A DNA stretch of 64,000 nt from Oscillatoria sp. CS-180 (GTDB lineage Bacteria; Cyanobacteriota; Cyanobacteriia; Phormidesmidales; Phormidesmidaceae). The DNA is taken from the NCBI RefSeq assembly GCF_028330965.1, contig NZ_JAQMUB010000019.1, positions 1 through 64,000 on the forward strand. The letters are read 5' to 3'. The notes beneath the pieces were generated by a model. It searched no databases. It was not told the DNA's origin and was given only the letters and a program-made list of their open reading frames with translations. Position 1 is the first letter of the stretch. Every line of letters begins with the position of its first letter. The translations under genes were made by a program, and so were the position numbers. Below, in pieces: positions 9,937 through 19,073 of this stretch.

Positions 9937-10341
9937 TCGAATCGTGTCTCCCCGCTCTTCCCGCGTCCATACTTACCATGACTTATCCTCAGCCTGCGAT
10001 GTTCGCTCAGACTGTTCTGTATGAAGTACAACAGATATCAATGTAAATTGCCACTGAACTTCCCTTAAGAATAGATAGCCAGAGGGACACGATCGCAGCG
10101 ATCGCCTACATGACACCTAATTGACTTAACGTGCAGCCACAACAGGCCATTACATTTAATAAGTCACCACGTCACTATATAGTGTAGTCCCTCACTCTCA
10201 TCTCTTGAGGACAATCCCTAGTCAAACTCACGAAGAGACTCACAGTAGGTAAGCGGTCCGCTATCAACAAAATGCAAAACGCATGGGGTGTTCGGCAAAG
10301 CCATTGCACCGCGTCGCTTTTAATGAGAGCGATGATCGCCT
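9937..10341. other. Intergenic region upstream of dnaK3
   Basis: 405 bp without a supported gene. It must contain the dnaK3 promoter on the minus strand. There is no CIRCE inverted repeat (TTAGCACTC/GAGTGCTAA). A HIP1-like run sits near 10090. Confidence 0.5.
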
Positions 10342-10530
10342 CTAATGACTTTCAATAAAAGACCGTCCTGCTGCCAATGCCGCATGGCTAGTAGTGTATC
10401 GGTTACCGTCATTCAGGACAGCTAAGTCGCCGTTGATAATCCAGCACTGATACCCCTGCTCCCGCGTGTGGCTAACCCCAATGATCCAATTGGGCATTGC
10501 CGAGAGTAGAACAAACTTTATGCTTTCCAT
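10342..10530 (-). CDS. Conserved-looking small protein, unknown function
   Basis: 62 residues: MESIKFVLLSAMPNWIIGVS, then a beta-rich stretch containing YQCWIIN and LNDGNRY, ending in a short helix (SHAALAAGRSFIES). A good ribosome-binding site (GAGGA, 8 nt from the ATG) argues that it is translated. The composition looks like a small soluble cyanobacterial protein. I do not recognise a characterised family, and the neighbours give no functional clue. Confidence 0.65.
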   Translation of the reverse strand: MESIKFVLLSAMPNWIIGVSHTREQGYQCWIINGDLAVLNDGNRYTTSHAALAAGRSFIESH

Positions 10531-10646
10531 AGAAATATCCTCATTAAATTAATCTTAAACTATGGGGGTGCACAGAGGATATGTGCATTAGGCATAAGAT
10601 CGATGGATGTTAGAGGATAGTTAATTGAAGAAGTCATTGTGTCGTC

Positions 10647-11309
10647 ATGTCTAATCAATCCATCGGGCTAGACGCTAATCTCCACAGCTATTTGCTGTCA
10701 GTTTCGTTGCGAGAGCATCCAGTGCTGCAAGACCTGCGCAACTATACGGCAAACCATAGTCAGGCTCGGATGCAGATTTCACCAGAACAGGGGCAATTCA
10801 TGGCGCTTCTGGTGAAAATGGCGCAGGTGACTAAGGCTCTCGAAGTTGGGGTGTTCACTGGCTATAGTGCACTGTCGGTGGCCCTTGCTCTCCCCTCAGA
10901 AGGACGACTCGTTGCCTGTGACGTGAGCGATGAATACACTGCGATCGCTCGTCAGTTCTGGGAGCGAGCAGGCATTGCCCAAAAAATCGACCTTCACATC
11001 GCACCGGCCCAAGACACCTTGAATCATCTGATTGAAGCAGGCGAAGTGAACACTTTCGATTTCGCTTTTATTGATGCCGATAAAAGCAACTACGACACCT
11101 ATTACGAGCAGGCTTTGAGGTTAGTTAGAGCAGGGGGACTGATTGCGATCGACAATGTGCTTTGGTATGGGCGCGTCGCCGATCCAACCGTGACCGATAA
11201 CCGCACGGAACGCATTCGATCGCTCAATAAGAAACTTCAGGCCGACGATCGCATCGACCTAAGTATCCTTCCCGTTGGTGATGGATTAGCGCTGGCTTTG
11301 AAACGCTAG
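10647..11309 (+). CDS. SAM-dependent O-methyltransferase (caffeoyl-CoA OMT-like)
   Basis: 220 residues, the usual length for the class I cation-dependent O-methyltransferase family. The SAM-binding motif is ALEVGVFTGYSALSVALAL. The metal/active-site region FIDADKSNYDTYYEQAL and the following GGLIAIDNVLWYGRV are typical of the family. Cyanobacterial members such as Synechocystis Slr0095 methylate catechol-type phenolics in vitro; the natural substrate here is unknown. Cytosolic, with no signal peptide, and apparently monocistronic. Confidence 0.92.
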   Translation: MSNQSIGLDANLHSYLLSVSLREHPVLQDLRNYTANHSQARMQISPEQGQFMALLVKMAQVTKALEVGVFTGYSALSVALALPSEGRLVACDVSDEYTAIARQFWERAGIAQKIDLHIAPAQDTLNHLIEAGEVNTFDFAFIDADKSNYDTYYEQALRLVRAGGLIAIDNVLWYGRVADPTVTDNRTERIRSLNKKLQADDRIDLSILPVGDGLALALKR

Positions 11310-11343
11310 GAGGTTTAAGGACGAAGGCAGAAGGATAAAAATA

Positions 11344-11438
11344 AGCCTTGTACAGCTTGGTTAAATCCGGCTTAGGGGAGCAGAGAATAGGAGCAGGGAG
11401 TGGGGTGTGCTTGTTTCAAATGCATGCCGCTGTATCCG
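11344..11438 (+). repeat. Dispersed repeat family R, copy 1
   Basis: About 95 bp between the O-methyltransferase and peptidase genes. It contains GCTTGGTTAAATCC near its start and ends TGCATGCCGCT. It matches 37021-37083 (reverse orientation, partial) and the interrupted copy at 63751-64000. The middle is an AG-rich variable stretch (AGAGAATAGGAGCAGGGAG). No coding potential. Confidence 0.7.
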
Positions 11439-11471
11439 CAAGTAGGATTGATACGGCTTGCCAAGATCACA

Positions 11472-12149
11472 TTAGTTAGTCTGGGCAGATGCTTGCTGAC
11501 TGCTATACATGGCGCGTAAGACTAACGCAGGATCTACCCAGTCGCCGTCATACTTTAGCCCCCAGTGTAGATGAGGACCTGTTGTTCGGCCTGTCATGCC
11601 AATGCGACCAATGCGGGTGCCGGTGTCCACGGCCTGCCCTTCGCGGATTCGCAGACCGCCACCGCTGTCAACCAGATATTTACCGCCGTTTTCAACAACC
11701 ACGTGGCCCTGCATATGGCAGTAGATATGCATCCAGCTACCGGATTGCACGACAGCGGACGTGCCGCAAGAACTGTCGTCGGAGACTTCAATAACCTGGC
11801 CGTTCCACCAGCTGCGAATGTAGCTGCCCATTGGAGCCGCCAGGTCTAGCCCATAGTGAAACCGTTGGTTGCCGCTGTAGGGATCTTCGCGATAGCCAAA
11901 AGGAGACGTATACGCCTGGAAATTTTCTACCGGAAACGAGGCTTGCTGCCACAGTGCCGCCATGGACATGTCCGATGCATTGGCCGCCTGGCGTGACGGA
12001 TTGAATTCTAGATTAGTTGCCAGTGCCGTTAGTGCCGTAGATACCAATAGCAACACCATGAAAAGTCTCTTTATCCACTGACGCCGTCTCTGATCGATGG
12101 AGATGGCGTAATCAGAGGCAAAACGCCGAAGGAAAGATAGACGCTTCAT
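11472..12149 (-). CDS. M23 (LytM-type) metallopeptidase, membrane-anchored
   Basis: 225 residues from the ATG at 12149 (AAGG about 9 nt upstream). A longer frame to 12251 is open but would put a second hydrophobic segment before the real one. Basic N-terminus, then one membrane segment or uncleaved signal (LFMVLLLVSTALTALAT). The M23 domain occupies about 90-215 with zinc ligands in RFHYGLDLAAP (HxxxD) and GPHLHWGL (HxH). The complete ligand set suggests an active peptidoglycan DD-endopeptidase in the periplasm, or an amidase activator. No coiled coil is visible, unlike EnvC/NlpD. Confidence 0.9.
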   Translation of the reverse strand: MKRLSFLRRFASDYAISIDQRRRQWIKRLFMVLLLVSTALTALATNLEFNPSRQAANASDMSMAALWQQASFPVENFQAYTSPFGYREDPYSGNQRFHYGLDLAAPMGSYIRSWWNGQVIEVSDDSSCGTSAVVQSGSWMHIYCHMQGHVVVENGGKYLVDSGGGLRIREGQAVDTGTRIGRIGMTGRTTGPHLHWGLKYDGDWVDPALVLRAMYSSQQASAQTN

Positions 12150-12417
12150 AGTTAAGACCTTTGCGAAGGGAATCAACAGGCAGATCATAGAAAAGATCCC
12201 AGTATGGAATCTGCCGCCTAAGAATACCGCAGTTTTGGAAAATCTATTCACCCAACCGCAGTCTTTTGAAATGACTTTATCTGTCTTCGCACAACTGTTT
12301 TTTGCTTCCGGTAAATCTAGATAAAACTCTCACCTCATCTCCCCCTTTGATTACGCCTTTTCCCCACTTCCCACAACGTATAATCAGGTTTCAAATGCGT
12401 AGCGGGTCATTGGAGCA

Positions 12418-13659
12418 ATGGCAAATTGGCAAGGGGTAGAAGGGGGCGTCACTGCGCCGAAGGGATTTCGAGCATCGGGTATTGCGGCGGGCCTGAAGCC
12501 ATCTGGTGCTCCTGATTTGGCGTTGATTGTGTCGGATACTGAAGCGATCGCAGCGGGGGTCTACACGCTCAGTCATGTCCGCGCGGCCTGTGTGGATTAT
12601 TGCCAACAGCGACTAGAATCCAAGCCCTATGCTCAAGCAATCGTTATCAACGCAGGACAGGCCAATGCCTGCACAGGTCCCCAAGGCTGGCAGGATGCAG
12701 TTTCAACCTGCGAAGCAGTGGCGACAACTCTTAATATTCCAACAGAGTCAGTGCTAGTCGCGTCAACGGGCGTCATTGGTCAGCGCATCCCTATGGAGGC
12801 TCTAGCCACAGGTATTCCCAAAGCGGTTGCAGCATTATCCACCACCGGATCTGACGATGCTGCTAAAGCCATCATCACTACTGACTTGGTCACAAAATCC
12901 ATTGCGCTGGAAATGGACTGGCAAGGCCGACCTATCCGCATCGGCGGTATTGCTAAAGGATCAGGCATGATTCATCCCAACATGGCGACCATGTTGGCAT
13001 TTGTCACCTGTGATGCAACCGTTTCCCCGTCACTCTGGCAATCGATGTTGAGTCGAGCGATCGCCCACAGTTTCAACCAAATCACAGTAGACGGCGATAC
13101 TAGCACCAATGACTGCGTGCTCGCCCTCGCCAATGGCGAATCTCGGACTCCTGCAATCACGGATGCAGGACCAGAGGCAGATCGGTTGGAGGCCATGCTG
13201 ACGGCAGTCTGCGATCATTTGGCAAAGGCGATCGCCCGTGATGGTGAAGGGGCAACCTGTCTGCTCGAAGTTACGGTAGCAGGGGCCGTTGATGACGAAG
13301 CAGCGCGTCAGATTGCTAAAGAAATTGCCGGTTCGTCTCTCCTCAAATGCGCCATTTACGGTCATGATCCCAATTGGGGACGCATTGCCATGGCCGCAGG
13401 CAAAGCAGGCATTCCTTTTGATCAAGGTGATTTGCGAATTGAGCTAGGCCCCTTTCTACTGATGGAGCACGGTCAGCCCTTGGCGTTTGATCGCCCCGCT
13501 GCCAGTGACTACCTTAAGCAGGCCACCCAAGGGGACTATTTGAAAACAGATACGGTTAATATTCAAGTCTGTGTCGGTCATGGCAGTGGGTCAGGTATTG
13601 CTTGGGGCTGCGACTTTAGCTACGACTATGTCCGCATCAACGCCGAATACACCACCTAA
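12418..13659 (+). CDS. argJ: Bifunctional ornithine / amino-acid acetyltransferase ArgJ
   Basis: 413 residues, standard length. ArgJ moves the acetyl group from N-acetylornithine to glutamate (step five of the cyclic arginine pathway) and can also use acetyl-CoA (step one). The autoproteolysis site is in the HPNMATML motif; cleavage before Thr191 yields the alpha and beta chains, and that Thr is the nucleophile. Other family signatures: STGVIGQ and GHDPNWGRI. The C-terminus SYDYVRINAEYTT is typical. Cytosolic; no other arg genes nearby, as usual in cyanobacteria. An upstream 19-bp stretch matches no recognised operator. Confidence 0.97.
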   Translation: MANWQGVEGGVTAPKGFRASGIAAGLKPSGAPDLALIVSDTEAIAAGVYTLSHVRAACVDYCQQRLESKPYAQAIVINAGQANACTGPQGWQDAVSTCEAVATTLNIPTESVLVASTGVIGQRIPMEALATGIPKAVAALSTTGSDDAAKAIITTDLVTKSIALEMDWQGRPIRIGGIAKGSGMIHPNMATMLAFVTCDATVSPSLWQSMLSRAIAHSFNQITVDGDTSTNDCVLALANGESRTPAITDAGPEADRLEAMLTAVCDHLAKAIARDGEGATCLLEVTVAGAVDDEAARQIAKEIAGSSLLKCAIYGHDPNWGRIAMAAGKAGIPFDQGDLRIELGPFLLMEHGQPLAFDRPAASDYLKQATQGDYLKTDTVNIQVCVGHGSGSGIAWGCDFSYDYVRINAEYTT

Positions 13660-13752
13660 CTCCCGTCGCTTTTCCCCCTCGCTCGTCCTCACCTGCATTA
13701 AGCTAGAATCCTAAAACGTTTTCATACTCACTGCTTCAACGGTTTCTGTAGC

Positions 13753-16326
13753 TTGCCGAACCAGTCCATGAGCGAAGTTCCTGCTAATCAGAGAAATAAT
13801 GACGAAGCACCTGATTGGTCTCGATTACAGAGAGCTTTGATGGTCGAAGCTGATCGGGGTTTTAATGACCTAGAAGGCCATCAGCAGCGGTTCAGCGAGT
13901 TCTTGCAACACGAATTGTCTGCGCCCCCTGATCCCTTGCCTCAGGACAGACAGGGCCAATGGCGATCGCTCGCTGCTGACTACAGTCGCTACAGCGATAT
14001 GAGTTTTGCGGCCCGACAGCATCTGGTTGCCGAGACCCGTCAAACCCTTTATGAAACGCGCAAGTCGCTGGAGCAAGTCTCACCTCGTCAAGCTTCAGGC
14101 ACTCCACAGAAGGCAGACGCAAAGCCAAAGTCGGCAGGTAAAGCAGTCAGTAGTCGGACAACTCGAAAGGCTACACAGACCAACAGTACCGAGCTGCAAT
14201 CGGCGATCGCGACCCGTAGCAAGTCCCCTTTGGAACAGCCCGTCACCTATCTCAAAGGGGTAGGTCCCAAGAATGCCGAACGGTTGGCCAAGCTGGGCAT
14301 CTTCACAGCTCTGGATTTGCTGCACTATTACCCTCGCGATCACATCAACTATGCCCAGCAGGTCGCGATTCGAGAACTCAAGCCGGGAGAGACGGTTACA
14401 TTAGTCGGCACGGTAAAGCGCTCTGGCTGTTTCAGTAGTCCCAGAAATCCCAATTTGACGATTCAGGAATTGGTGCTGACGGATCATACTGGACAAATTC
14501 GAATCAGCAAATTTTGGCCTGGCAAGCGATTTCGTAATCCCGGTTGGCAGCAGGGGCAGAAACGTAAATATCCAGTCGGCTCCGTTGTTGCGGCGTCAGG
14601 TTTGGTCAAGCAAAACAAGTATGGCATCACACTTGATAGTCCTGATTTGGAGGTCCTGGATGGGCCAGAAGGTGACCCGGAATCGCTAACTGTGGGACGC
14701 ATTGTACCTGTGTATCCGTTAACAGAAGGGGTTGGGGCAGCACTGGTTCGGCGTGCCGTAGTTTCTGCATTGCCGCTAGCGGTGAACCTGGAGGATCCCC
14801 TACCCGCAGCCGTTCGGGCAGAGTATGGTTTAGTGGATTTGGCAGTGGCGATCGCTCACATTCACTTCCCTGCCGACGACGATACCCTACAGCAGGCGCG
14901 CAAACGGCTCGTTTTTGACGAGTTCTTCTATCTTCAGGTCGGACTTTTGCGGCGACGGCAAGAGCGACGACAACAGGCCACTTCTGTTGTTTTGCCACCC
15001 ACTGGAACGCTGATCGATCAGTTCTACAGCAATCTGCCCTTTGCTTTGACTGGGGCACAGCAGAGAGTCGTCAACGAGATTCTCACCGACCTGCAAGAAC
15101 CGACGCCAATGAACCGTTTGGTGCAGGGAGACGTGGGGTCGGGTAAAACGGTGGTTGCCGTCATCGCAATCCTGTCCGCCATTCAGGCCGGCTATCAGGG
15201 AGCATTGATGGCACCAACTGAGGTACTCGCAGAACAGCACTATCGCAAGCTGGTCAGCTGGTTCAACGCTCTGAACTTGCCTGTGGAACTATTGACCGGA
15301 TCAACCCGTACCGCCAAGCGCCGTCAAATCTTTTCAGACTTAGAAACAGGCCAGTTGCCGCTACTGGTGGGAACGCATGCGCTGATTGAAGACCCAGTGC
15401 AGTTTCAGCGATTAGGACTCGTCGCCATCGATGAGCAGCATCGGTTTGGGGTGCAGCAGCGGGCGCGACTACAGCGCAAGGGCGATAATCCTCACGTGTT
15501 GACCCTCACAGCAACCCCCATTCCTCGAACACTAGCGCTGACTTTACACGGCGATTTGGACGTCAGCCAGATTGATGAACTGCCGCCAGGACGAAAAGCC
15601 ATTCAGACGACATTACTGAAGGGACGTGATCGCACCCACGCCTACGACCTAATCCGTCGCGAGATTGCTCAAGGGCGACAGGTCTATATTGTGCTGCCAT
15701 TGGTGGAAGAGTCTGAGAAGCTGGATTTGCGATCGGCGATCGATGAACATCAGCGGCTGCAAGAGGTCGTGTTTCCTGAGTTTCGCGTAGGACTGCTCCA
15801 CGGACGCATGACCTCAGCGGAGAAGGATGAGGCGATTAGTCAGTTCCGCGACGGTCAAACCCATATCCTGGTGTCCACAACGGTTGTCGAAGTGGGAGTC
15901 GATGTTCCCAATGCCACCGTCATGCTGATCGAACATGCTGAACGGTTTGGCCTGTCGCAGCTCCATCAACTCCGAGGCCGAGTGGGTCGTGGTGCCGCCC
16001 AGTCTTTCTGTTTGTTGATGAGCAGCACCCGCAACGATGTCGCCTTGCAGCGCCTCAAAGTTTTAGAAGAGTCGCAGGATGGCTTCTTCATTTCCGAAAT
16101 GGACATGCGCTTTCGCGGTCCTGGTGAGGTGTTAGGCACCCGCCAATCAGGACTTCCCGACTTTGCCCTCGCTAGCCTCGTCGCCGATCAGGATGCATTG
16201 TCCTTAGCTCGTCAAGCCGCTGAGACTCTGGTCAATAACGACCCTGAACTCGCAGACTGTCCCATTCTTCGCAAAGAACTCAAGCGTCGCTACGAAAAAC
16301 TCATGGGCGGGGCCATTCTGACGTAA
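13753..16326 (+). CDS. recG: ATP-dependent DNA helicase RecG
   Basis: Up to 857 residues, about 160 longer than the E. coli enzyme. The excess is an N-terminal helical, K/S/T-rich extension of the kind seen in cyanobacterial and plastid RecG. The wedge/OB domain begins near TYLKGVGPKNAERLAKLGI. The helicase core has Walker A GDVGSGKT (about 460), IDEQHRFG for motif II, and QLRGRVGRG for motif VI. RecG remodels stalled forks and regresses branched DNA. The TTG at 13753 and the ATG at 13768 are both possible starts and neither has a clear ribosome-binding site. A MITE begins seven bases past the stop. Confidence 0.96.
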   Translation: MPNQSMSEVPANQRNNDEAPDWSRLQRALMVEADRGFNDLEGHQQRFSEFLQHELSAPPDPLPQDRQGQWRSLAADYSRYSDMSFAARQHLVAETRQTLYETRKSLEQVSPRQASGTPQKADAKPKSAGKAVSSRTTRKATQTNSTELQSAIATRSKSPLEQPVTYLKGVGPKNAERLAKLGIFTALDLLHYYPRDHINYAQQVAIRELKPGETVTLVGTVKRSGCFSSPRNPNLTIQELVLTDHTGQIRISKFWPGKRFRNPGWQQGQKRKYPVGSVVAASGLVKQNKYGITLDSPDLEVLDGPEGDPESLTVGRIVPVYPLTEGVGAALVRRAVVSALPLAVNLEDPLPAAVRAEYGLVDLAVAIAHIHFPADDDTLQQARKRLVFDEFFYLQVGLLRRRQERRQQATSVVLPPTGTLIDQFYSNLPFALTGAQQRVVNEILTDLQEPTPMNRLVQGDVGSGKTVVAVIAILSAIQAGYQGALMAPTEVLAEQHYRKLVSWFNALNLPVELLTGSTRTAKRRQIFSDLETGQLPLLVGTHALIEDPVQFQRLGLVAIDEQHRFGVQQRARLQRKGDNPHVLTLTATPIPRTLALTLHGDLDVSQIDELPPGRKAIQTTLLKGRDRTHAYDLIRREIAQGRQVYIVLPLVEESEKLDLRSAIDEHQRLQEVVFPEFRVGLLHGRMTSAEKDEAISQFRDGQTHILVSTTVVEVGVDVPNATVMLIEHAERFGLSQLHQLRGRVGRGAAQSFCLLMSSTRNDVALQRLKVLEESQDGFFISEMDMRFRGPGEVLGTRQSGLPDFALASLVADQDALSLARQAAETLVNNDPELADCPILRKELKRRYEKLMGGAILT

Positions 16327-16333
16327 GGAGATT

Positions 16334-16443
16334 AGGACTTACGCACGGCCCCCTTGCATCCCCCAATCTTGGGGGACGTTGCATCCGGCTTCCCCATATT
16401 TGGGGATTAATGGGCCAAAGCCGGATGCAACTGCGTAAGTCCT
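16334..16443. mobile_element. MITE-1 copy 1 (110 bp, non-autonomous)
   Basis: Terminal inverted repeats AGGACTTACGCA / TGCGTAAGTCCT enclose CCCCC/GGGGG-rich internal hairpins and a second nested pair (GCATCCGGCTT / AAGCCGGATGC). The sequence differs at four positions from 25167-25276. If one base more is counted at each end, the flanks are GAGAT and AAGAT, a possible worn target duplication. No coding capacity. It lies directly behind recG and may form part of its 3' end. Confidence 0.85.
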
Positions 16444-16446
16444 GAA

Positions 16447-16980
16447 GATTTCTGAAATATGAATCTTAGTAGATATCCGACCATAACAGTTTCATGAAAT
16501 AGACCCTGTGACTGATGACACACTTGGCATAAAGTTTGCAGAGTCTACGGTTCTACACAGTTTTGATGAACCTGTTGGAGAAAACCTTACAACGTTGTCC
16601 AAGTGAGGCAATATAAAGATGTCGAAAGACACCCGAACAAGATTCAACTTTATACGGAACCCTTTATATCTAAAGCACCCCCAGCACCTTGTGTGCTGGG
16701 GGTTATTTATTAGAACTGCGGTCAGAAGACGAAAGGCGGGAGGCATTAATCCCTTGCCCCTGATTGATTTGACCTTTCAATCGTCCTAGCCACGGCGGCT
16801 ACGGTAGGAACAGTATGACTCTGTAAAAGGATGAAGCGGTCCGTTTTCGAGGACTTGCGCAAATAAAAAAGTGATTTGTCAAATTCAAACTCGACAGCCC
16901 CTTAATCAACTCTTAGAGCTAGCGTAATGTGGGCGCTCTCATCCCGTTTGAGTTACTCAGATATTGGCGCAAATCCTATG
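16447..16980. other. Intergenic region after MITE-1
   Basis: About 530 bp with no convincing gene. It contains the hairpin described at 16678-16702. A 49-codon plus-strand frame starting at about 16619 has a weak GAGG and runs through that hairpin, so coding is doubtful. It may instead hold a short untranslated transcript. Confidence 0.4.
16678..16702 (+). terminator. Strong hairpin terminator, no obvious gene upstream
   Basis: CCCCCAGCAC pairs perfectly with GTGCTGGGGG and is followed by TTATTTATT. The nearest plus-strand gene, recG, ends 350 bp earlier. The hairpin could terminate an unannotated small RNA or a long recG 3' end. Confidence 0.65.
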
Positions 16981-18756
16981 CTAATCCTTTTGGCGCTGCC
17001 ACCGAGCAATATCCCAGGTGCTGGTGTCCCAAGGCGTTGGTTCTAGGCCCACCAGATCCTGGCTCACACCGTTTGCGATCGCCCGATGCACGATAGGAAT
17101 AGCCGCTACATCTTCAGCCAGTAGTGCATCCATCTCCTGGAACAAAGCTGCCCGTTTCTCTGAATTCAGTTCTTGGCTGGCCGCTTCCCAAAGTTCATCA
17201 TATTCCGCGCTGCAATAGCGGGCGTTGTTGGGTTTTTGCCATTGGTTTGCCTGAGTTGCGATCTGTTCGCAGGTCCACCAGCCGAGATAAATAGTGGGAT
17301 CGGGATGATCGTTGCCTGTCGTATATGCCTGCATATCGGCATAAAAGTGGTTGATGCTGTTGGTCTGTTGGGGATCTCCTGAGAAGAAATCATCGACCCG
17401 CACTCGTTTGATATCAACGTCAATGCCAAGCTCTTGTAGATTTTGTTCTACCAGCGTTTGAGTTTTCTGTCGTACAGGATTGACCGAGGTTTGAAAAACG
17501 ATCTCCATGGGAACGCCGTCGCGATCGCGAATGCCATCCTCGTCCGTATCGACCCAGCCAGCCTCGTCTAAAAGCGCCTTCGCTTTATCCAGGTCGAATT
17601 CATAGGGGATTGTGCCGGGATTGGCATAGGGGAGAGGAGCGACCAGAATCTGAGCCGTAGGTTGTCCGGTGAAACCGTAAAGTTCTTCTGCAATGGTGTC
17701 GCGATCAATGGCATAGGCGATCGCCTGACGAACTCGCTTGTCGTCGAAGAAAGGATGGGTCGTTGTCAAGCTAGACCGTTCCCCTGATTCAGTTTCTCGA
17801 AAAGGATCAGTGGGATTGAGCATGACTCGCTCAACCAGTCCCCCAAATACCGGCACGACAACCCCTTCCCCGTCCTGCTGCAAATCTTCTAGCAAATCAA
17901 TTTCGACCTGGAGATTATGGGCGAAATCAGCTTCGCCTGTACTCAGTACCTCGCGGGCCGCTGCATAGGGAGCCAACCCCCCGACAAATTCCACAGCTTC
18001 AAACGCAGGTTGATTACCGCGATAGTTAGGATTAGGTTCGAATAGGATGCCGCCGGGCTGAAAGCTGGCAACCTGATAAGCTCCTGTCCCAATAGGCTGT
18101 AGGTTGACTTCCGCCAGTCGCGCCTCGGGGCCATTGACAGGTTCAAAGATATGTTTGGGCAAGACTACCCCAGTTTGTCCCGTGAAGGGAATTTGCCATG
18201 CGGCTGTAACTTCTTTAAAGTTGATTTTGACAGTTTGGTCGTCAATGGCCTCCACCGATTCGACCGCTTCGTAGTATTGAGCAGTAGCCGCGCCAACTTC
18301 AGAGTTACTGACGAAATCGAATGTAAAAACAACATCCTCGGCGGTCAGCGCTTCACCATCTGACCATTTCACATCAGATTTCAGCGTCCAAGTCACAGAT
18401 TTGCCGTCTGCCGCTAGACCCTCGTTATCCACAGTCGGGATTTCTGCCGCCAGAATAGGCACCAGTTCTCCTCGCTCATTTGCGGTCGCCAGCGGCTCTA
18501 AAACAATTCGTCCTGCTTCAAAGTCTTGGACACCCGCCGCCAAATGAGGGTTTAGGGTCGTCGGTAGACGGCTGTAGAGAAGACGTAAGGTGGTGGGAGA
18601 ACGCTGCGCCGTTGTTGCAGTGGGTTCAGCCGTAGGAGTTGTGGCGACATTAGGAGGCGTTTGACTACAGCCACTGGCGATCGCGACTCCTATTCCCAAA
18701 ACAGTATTCACTAACCACGGTAGATATCGACGCTGACCGACCATTTGCGTATCCAT
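16981..18756 (-). CDS. ABC transporter substrate-binding lipoprotein (family 5, oligopeptide type)
   Basis: 591 residues from the ATG at 18756; the frame is open to 18858, but only this start puts a signal sequence at the N-terminus. The lipoprotein signal is basic QRR, a hydrophobic LPWLVNTVLGIGVAIA, and the lipobox ASGC, so it is tethered to the periplasmic side of a membrane. The rest is the SBP_bac_5 fold: WTLKSDVKWSDGEALTAEDV is the family signature near residue 130, and RQAIAYAIDRDTI lies in the middle. It captures peptides or similar ligands for an ABC permease. No permease or ATPase gene is nearby, so this is an orphan binding protein. Confidence 0.93.
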   Translation of the reverse strand: MDTQMVGQRRYLPWLVNTVLGIGVAIASGCSQTPPNVATTPTAEPTATTAQRSPTTLRLLYSRLPTTLNPHLAAGVQDFEAGRIVLEPLATANERGELVPILAAEIPTVDNEGLAADGKSVTWTLKSDVKWSDGEALTAEDVVFTFDFVSNSEVGAATAQYYEAVESVEAIDDQTVKINFKEVTAAWQIPFTGQTGVVLPKHIFEPVNGPEARLAEVNLQPIGTGAYQVASFQPGGILFEPNPNYRGNQPAFEAVEFVGGLAPYAAAREVLSTGEADFAHNLQVEIDLLEDLQQDGEGVVVPVFGGLVERVMLNPTDPFRETESGERSSLTTTHPFFDDKRVRQAIAYAIDRDTIAEELYGFTGQPTAQILVAPLPYANPGTIPYEFDLDKAKALLDEAGWVDTDEDGIRDRDGVPMEIVFQTSVNPVRQKTQTLVEQNLQELGIDVDIKRVRVDDFFSGDPQQTNSINHFYADMQAYTTGNDHPDPTIYLGWWTCEQIATQANQWQKPNNARYCSAEYDELWEAASQELNSEKRAALFQEMDALLAEDVAAIPIVHRAIANGVSQDLVGLEPTPWDTSTWDIARWQRQKD

Positions 18757-19073
18757 CACTACGAATTGCCATCCTATCCTAGCGATCGCCGGGTTGATTG
18801 AGGGAAGTGTCAAAACCAGAAAGTGTACTGGCTTTTCATCTCTTTCTAGTGTTGCCACTGCTCTACCGGATAGGACGTGAGGTTAGGGCTAATTGATCTC
18901 ACCGAACTGCTCAATGCTGTTCAAGCGAAGGAATCATCAGTGCGCGATCGCGATCAGGTTGATCCACAATCAAGACGCTACATACGGGTTAAGTTTAATA
19001 AAGTTTATCGTTCTGAACTTCGGGAGATACGTTATCAAATTGGGCAAATTCCCCAAAAGATTTAGGCCGTGCT

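Noticed and set aside
16492-16746. 84-codon minus-strand frame
   Set aside because: It runs through the terminator hairpin, has no ribosome-binding site and has unusual composition.
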